From JBBSUQ01 sp964389755 (GTDB lineage Bacteria > Bacteroidota > Bacteroidia > Flavobacteriales_D > Crocinitomicaceae), in the NCBI GenBank assembly GCA_964389755.1, contig CAYMEW010000052.1:1-17643 (forward strand): a stretch of DNA of 17,643 nt, written 5' to 3'. The position numbers were made by a program, and so were the translations under genes. Below are positions 14,126-17,643 of this stretch, in pieces. The notes beneath the pieces were generated by a model. That model ran no database searches. It was not told the DNA's origin and saw only the letters and a program-made list of their open reading frames with translations. Numbering within the stretch: the first letter of the stretch is position 1; each line of letters starts with the position of its first letter.

Positions 14126-15421
14126 TTATAAATGTTCCTGCAGGCTTTCCAGGCCGATTCCGCGCGAACCTTTGAGTAGGATCAGCCGGTCGTGCAACGT
14201 ATGTGAGTTCAGGTAAGCAAGCGCTTCGGATTTCGTTTCGAAAGCAGGGTACGAAAAATCAGGTGATACCTCACGGAAGTGTCTGCCCACTGTTATCCCT
14301 TCGAGTTGTAACTCCCGGCACAACGAAAGAATAGCCCGGTGTTCGGGTTCCGTTTCTGCGCCCAGCTCCAACATATCACCGATGATAAAGAATTTATTTG
14401 CATGCTCGATCGCTGCGAAACTCGTAAGCGCAGAACGCATGCTGGAAGGATTCGCATTATAGCAATCGAGGATCAGTGTATTGGCAGCAGTTTTTTTAAC
14501 CTGCGAACGGTTGTTTTGAGGCACATAGTCCTGCAAGGCTCTCTCCAGTTTTTCCGACGGTACGTTAAAGCGGTAACCAAAGGCGATGGCGGCGAGGTAA
14601 TTGTAAAAATTGTAATCACCGATCATTTGCATCGAAAGTGCTCCGGAAGTATGAGCTCCCTGAGTATAGGACATATTTATAAAGGGGGAGAGGCCCAGCA
14701 GGTTTCCCCGAATGTCGTTATCCGCACCCTTTCCATACGTTATTACACGACTGATACCTGTCGGAAGATGTTGCATGAGTACCGGGTCGTCACCATTCAC
14801 GATTAGTTCACCTTCGCGCTTTGCAACGCTTCGATAAAGGCCGGTTTTCGTTTGGAGCACACCGTCAAAATTGCCGAATCCCTCCAGGTGGGCTTTACCG
14901 ATATTCGTAATGATCCCGAAATCCGGTTCGGCGATCTCACACAGTTCTGCGATGTCTCCCGGTTTATTGGCTCCCATTTCAATAATGGCGATCTCATGCG
15001 AAGCATCCAGGCGAAGCAGGGTGAGGGGCACGCCAATGTGATTATTGAGGTTGCCCACTGTTGCAAGTGTTTTATAGCTTGCAGAAAGCGCGGCGTGAAT
15101 GAGTTCCTTCGAACTCGTCTTTCCGTTACTGCCGGTAATGCCGATCACTGGAATGTCAAACTGTCGCCGGTGATGGTGCGCGAGTTGCTGCAAAAAGAGG
15201 AGACAGTCGTCTACCAAAAGGATGTTTGGTCCGATTTGATATTCGGGTTCGTCTACAACAGCGTAGCGGGCTCCCTGTGAAAGAGCTTCGGAGGCAAAGG
15301 TGTTGCCGTTGAAGTTTTGTCCTTTCAATGCGATAAATAAACAATCCGGATGAATGGTTCGGGTGTCGGTACAAACACCTGAAGTTTCCAGGAAATGAGC
15401 ATAGAGTTTTTCGGAGACCAT
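14126..15421 (-). CDS. murF: UDP-N-acetylmuramoyl-tripeptide--D-alanyl-D-alanine ligase
   Basis: MurF adds the D-Ala-D-Ala dipeptide to the UDP-MurNAc-tripeptide with ATP, the last cytoplasmic step of the pentapeptide precursor. The 431 residues show the three Mur-ligase domains. The N-terminal part has CTDTRTIHPDCLFIALKG (17-34) for UDP binding. The central P-loop is GITGSNGKTSSKE (94-106), with TVGNLNNHIGVPLTLL (121-136) and EMGANKPGDI (148-157). The C-terminal part has DCYNANPSSM (319-328) and LKGSRGIGLE (416-425). The ATG at 15421 gives the normal N-terminus. It follows gldJ on the same strand after 64 bases that contain a terminator-like hairpin, so expression probably depends on readthrough or a promoter hidden in that hairpin. 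Confidence 0.95.
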   Translation of the reverse strand: MVSEKLYAHFLETSGVCTDTRTIHPDCLFIALKGQNFNGNTFASEALSQGARYAVVDEPEYQIGPNILLVDDCLLFLQQLAHHHRRQFDIPVIGITGSNGKTSSKELIHAALSASYKTLATVGNLNNHIGVPLTLLRLDASHEIAIIEMGANKPGDIAELCEIAEPDFGIITNIGKAHLEGFGNFDGVLQTKTGLYRSVAKREGELIVNGDDPVLMQHLPTGISRVITYGKGADNDIRGNLLGLSPFINMSYTQGAHTSGALSMQMIGDYNFYNYLAAIAFGYRFNVPSEKLERALQDYVPQNNRSQVKKTAANTLILDCYNANPSSMRSALTSFAAIEHANKFFIIGDMLELGAETEPEHRAILSLCRELQLEGITVGRHFREVSPDFSYPAFETKSEALAYLNSHTLHDRLILLKGSRGIGLESLQEHL

Positions 15422-15431
15422 GACGACTGTT

Positions 15432-15469
15432 AAAAGAAAAACCCCACCTGTCAGAGACGGATGGGGTTT
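15432..15469 (-). terminator. Terminator-like hairpin between gldJ and murF
   Basis: On the minus strand AAACCCCATCC-GTC pairs with GAC-GGTGGGGTTT (15439-15469), 13 pairs with one mismatch around a TCT loop, followed by TTTTTCTTTTA. It begins about 17 bases after the gldJ stop and its T-tract ends only about ten bases before the murF start codon. Confidence 0.85.
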
Positions 15470-15485
15470 GTATCAATGGATTAAA

Positions 15486-17516
15486 TTATCTTTTCTTCTG
15501 TTTTTTCTTACCGTAGTTCATACCGGTCGGACTCCCCACACGGTCCATCGCACATCGGAAACCAAGTGCATCGGTAGACTGACGCTCGTCGAGGTAACGA
15601 CGTTGTGAAGGAGAAAGCCAGTAAGCACGATCTTTCCAGGATCCGCCTTTGTAGACGCGTGAATGATCAGAGATCAGCGTTGTCGGCCAGGAAGTGCGGT
15701 CACCAGGCTTCAGCTGACTTCCGTCCAGACCGAATTCCTCGTGCTGATTCTGATACATGATCAGATCCGGGTCGCGAACAGCCTGGTTGATGCCATTCTT
15801 AACATCATCATTTGAATAGTAGATCGAACTTTCAATATCACCATCCTCGTAATCGATATAGTCGTCACGGCGATAGTTCAGACGTCCGATGTTCTCTTCC
15901 TGCGTTACATTGCGATACTTGAGTTTACCAGGAGTATCGAGAATGTAATCGTTAAATCCTTCACGAAGCATACTGATCACGTCGAACGCATATTCTTCAC
16001 CATCATCCGAAGTACGAAGTTTGTCTACGAAAATTCCGTCAAAAATCTCATCCTGAACAAGGCGGGATGCATCGATGTCGTATTTTTCATTTTTGAGTTT
16101 GATCGCGCGGTCGAGAACATCATTGATCTCGCGAAGCAGTTCGAGTTCTACCGAATCTTTTACGTTTCCATGAGAAACATAGAACGGATCCGGAGCATAA
16201 CCGCTGCGTGAAGGGTTACGGGAAGCAACATTTGCTGCAACACCGGCCGAAATGATCGTGTCATTCGGATCGTGTTTCTGAGCAGAGATGCGCTGGTAAC
16301 GAACGCGTTCGAATTCGTTGAGGTATTCTTTCATTCCGTGTACGTCGTACATTACCTGTCCGGTTTTCACTTCTACCGCCCCTTCATTGTTCATGAGTTT
16401 GGTTGTAAACACGTTTCCGCGGAACGGGCGGAACTCATCAAAATCTTCAGAGGTCAGCGGACGGTATACATCGAGTACCCATTCCGATACGTTTCCTGCC
16501 ATGTTGTAGAGACCATAGTCATTCGGCCAGTAGGATTCCACAGGAGCAGTGATGTCGGCACCGTCGTTCAGGTTTCCGGCAACTCCCATGTAGTCACCAC
16601 GACCACGTACGAAGTTCGCACGGATAGAACCGAGGAATTTATCGTCATCCTGGCGTACCCAGTGACCATCCCACGGGTAAATACGACGCTCGTCGATCAG
16701 TTCGGTTCCCGGTTGCAGGTTCCCGATCAGACCGTAAGCTGCGAATTCCCATTCCGCTTCGGTCGGGAGGCGATAGCGCGGAAGCAGGATACCGTCTTCC
16801 ATACGCACGATGCGTTTTCCGAGTTTTTTACCACTGGCATTGGACGGGTCGAGATCGGTTACACGATCGCGTTCTCCCTCTTCATATTGTCCGGCGAGGT
16901 AAGCTTCCGTATTGAAGGTAGCTTCGTCACGCTGGTCCACGTTGTAATCCAGGATTCCTTCACGGATCAGGATGTACTCGTTTACACGATCGGTACGCCA
17001 CTTGGCATAGTCATTTGCCTGGATCCAGGAAACACCGACAACGGGATAGTCGCGGTAAGCCGGGTGACGCAGGTAATATTCTACGTATTTTTCGTTGTAA
17101 CCCAACGGAGAACGCCATACGAGCGTGTCCGGAAGAGCGTTTTTATAAACCTGCGGATACGATTCATAAGCGCGGGAGATCCAGTAAAGATACTCGCACC
17201 AGTGAAAGTTCGTTACCTCCGTCTGGTCCATATAAAAGGATGAAACCGTAACGCGGGCAGGTCGGTTGTTCCAGTCAAACATGACATCCTGCTCTGTGCG
17301 GCCCATGGTAAAGGTACCACCTTCTACAAGCACGAGACCCGGACCGGTTTCCTGGTCCACGTAAGGTACTTTCTGAAAACCGCCGGTGTTCGGGTTGTTA
17401 TATTCCCAACCGGTTGCTGCCGAACGTTCCCGCCCGCAGGAACTGATGAGCAAAACGCCCATAACAGCAACAGCAAAGTGTCTTAGGAGTTGCATGTGTT
17501 TATTTTGATTTTTCAT
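15486..17516 (-). CDS. gldJ: Gliding motility lipoprotein GldJ
   Basis: GldJ is an outer-membrane-associated lipoprotein required for gliding and type IX secretion in flavobacteria, related to formylglycine-generating/sulfatase-modifying enzymes but not known to be catalytic. From the ATG at 17516 it has 676 residues, a signal sequence (FAVAVMGVLLISSC) and lipobox Cys27. Family blocks are GGTFTMG (66-72), DWNNRPARVTVSSFYMDQTE (about 81-100), RLPTEAEWEFAA (249-260), NMAGNVSEWV (338-347), VYKGGSWKDRAYWL (621-634) and LGFRCAMDRVGSPTG (651-665), ending in the lysine-rich GKKKQKKR. A long region (~388-530) with a charged, probably helical stretch splits the fold and makes it longer than GldJ of about 560 residues as I remember it. 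A TTG at 17525 and an ATG at 17495 are alternative starts; the latter better fits the short promoter distance. Confidence 0.93.
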   Translation of the reverse strand: MKNQNKHMQLLRHFAVAVMGVLLISSCGRERSAATGWEYNNPNTGGFQKVPYVDQETGPGLVLVEGGTFTMGRTEQDVMFDWNNRPARVTVSSFYMDQTEVTNFHWCEYLYWISRAYESYPQVYKNALPDTLVWRSPLGYNEKYVEYYLRHPAYRDYPVVGVSWIQANDYAKWRTDRVNEYILIREGILDYNVDQRDEATFNTEAYLAGQYEEGERDRVTDLDPSNASGKKLGKRIVRMEDGILLPRYRLPTEAEWEFAAYGLIGNLQPGTELIDERRIYPWDGHWVRQDDDKFLGSIRANFVRGRGDYMGVAGNLNDGADITAPVESYWPNDYGLYNMAGNVSEWVLDVYRPLTSEDFDEFRPFRGNVFTTKLMNNEGAVEVKTGQVMYDVHGMKEYLNEFERVRYQRISAQKHDPNDTIISAGVAANVASRNPSRSGYAPDPFYVSHGNVKDSVELELLREINDVLDRAIKLKNEKYDIDASRLVQDEIFDGIFVDKLRTSDDGEEYAFDVISMLREGFNDYILDTPGKLKYRNVTQEENIGRLNYRRDDYIDYEDGDIESSIYYSNDDVKNGINQAVRDPDLIMYQNQHEEFGLDGSQLKPGDRTSWPTTLISDHSRVYKGGSWKDRAYWLSPSQRRYLDERQSTDALGFRCAMDRVGSPTGMNYGKKKQKKR

Positions 17517-17529
17517 TTTATTCAACTGA

Positions 17530-17560
17530 CAAATTTACACTATTAACGATACGATTGCAA
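17530..17560 (-). promoter_or_regulatory. Consensus promoter of gldJ
   Basis: The minus strand reads TTG (17558-17560), a 20-base spacer, then TAAATTTG (17530-17537), a perfect Bacteroidota promoter. It is 13 bases before the ATG at 17516 and 34 before the ATG at 17495, so the leader would be only a few bases if the first ATG is used. Confidence 0.85.
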
Positions 17561-17564
17561 AAAG

Positions 17565-17643
17565 TTACAATTTTTCTTGCTCATCTAAAAGGACGGGCAG
17601 GAAATCGTTCTGAATGTCGGGGACTTCGGACGGCAGTTGAGAT
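17565..17643 (-). CDS. 3' end of an unidentified gene (partial)
   Basis: Only the last 25 residues and the TAA stop (17565-17567) are in the window. The tail is acidic and leucine-rich (VPDIQNDFLPVLLDEQEKL) and does not look like the C-terminus of PorU or PorV, which often lie near gldJ. The frame reads open to the window edge with protein-like composition. The gldJ promoter starts five bases after its stop. No function can be given. Confidence 0.6.
   Translation of the reverse strand, partial: SQLPSEVPDIQNDFLPVLLDEQEKL

Noticed and set aside
14004..14216. 70-codon plus-strand frame
   Set aside because: It is antisense to the zinc-ribbon micro-ORF and the 3' end of murF, and includes a poly-T-coded stretch; no supporting feature.
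16272..17243. Open frame of 323 codons on the plus strand, antisense to gldJ
   Set aside because: It lies entirely inside gldJ, whose own frame shows clear family motifs. The antisense product has no signal, domain or protein-like pattern, and long antisense frames arise from the codon bias of this genome.

Overview
The window looks like a draft chromosome segment of a gliding-type member of the Bacteroidota, most likely a flavobacterium near Fluviicola/Crocinitomicaceae. This rests on a GldJ gliding lipoprotein, a large secreted protein with a gliding-motility/type IX secretion C-terminal domain, a Bacteroidota-type gltD-less glutamate dehydrogenase, an NhaD antiporter, perfect Bacteroidota promoter boxes (TAnnTTTG with an upstream TTG) and starts without obvious Shine-Dalgarno sequences. 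The family is an inference; the phylum is fairly secure. A run of exactly 100 N marks a scaffold gap inside a tandem repeat.

Layout. Positions 1-565 hold no convincing gene but contain a five-copy 11-bp tandem repeat and two hairpins. At 566-1767 a lipoprotein gene (minus) and an SRPBCC-fold gene (plus) are divergent. At 1853-4858 (minus) a small exported protein is followed by an 873-residue T9SS client with a P-domain-like module, duplicated Ig-like modules and a PKD domain, ending in a clear terminator. From about 4990 to 5440 lies a noncoding ~115-bp tandem array, interrupted by the gap, whose units each carry a terminator-like hairpin. It sits beside tRNA-Val(TAC), which has its own strong promoter and terminator.

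From 11407 down to 5680 (minus) runs a compact six-gene row: glutamate dehydrogenase, nhaD, exbB, exbD, a TonB-like protein and folC, with gaps of 6-33 bases and one overlap. It groups an Na+/H+ antiporter with a proton-motive-force-driven outer-membrane energiser. Next come anmK (minus, cell-wall sugar recycling) and a divergent acyl-CoA dehydrogenase (plus) ending in a strong terminator, then a 40-residue zinc-ribbon micro-ORF, murF (peptidoglycan synthesis) and gldJ (minus). A terminator-like hairpin separates gldJ from murF. The right edge cuts through the 3' end of an unidentified minus-strand gene.

Functional threads: gldJ and the CHU_C-type protein belong to the same secretion/gliding system; murF and anmK both serve the cell wall; ExbB/ExbD/TonB energise outer-membrane uptake. 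No CRISPR array, transposase or phage gene was seen. The least explained parts are the tRNA-adjacent repeat array, the 11-bp repeat, the GldJ insertion and the zinc-ribbon micro-ORF.
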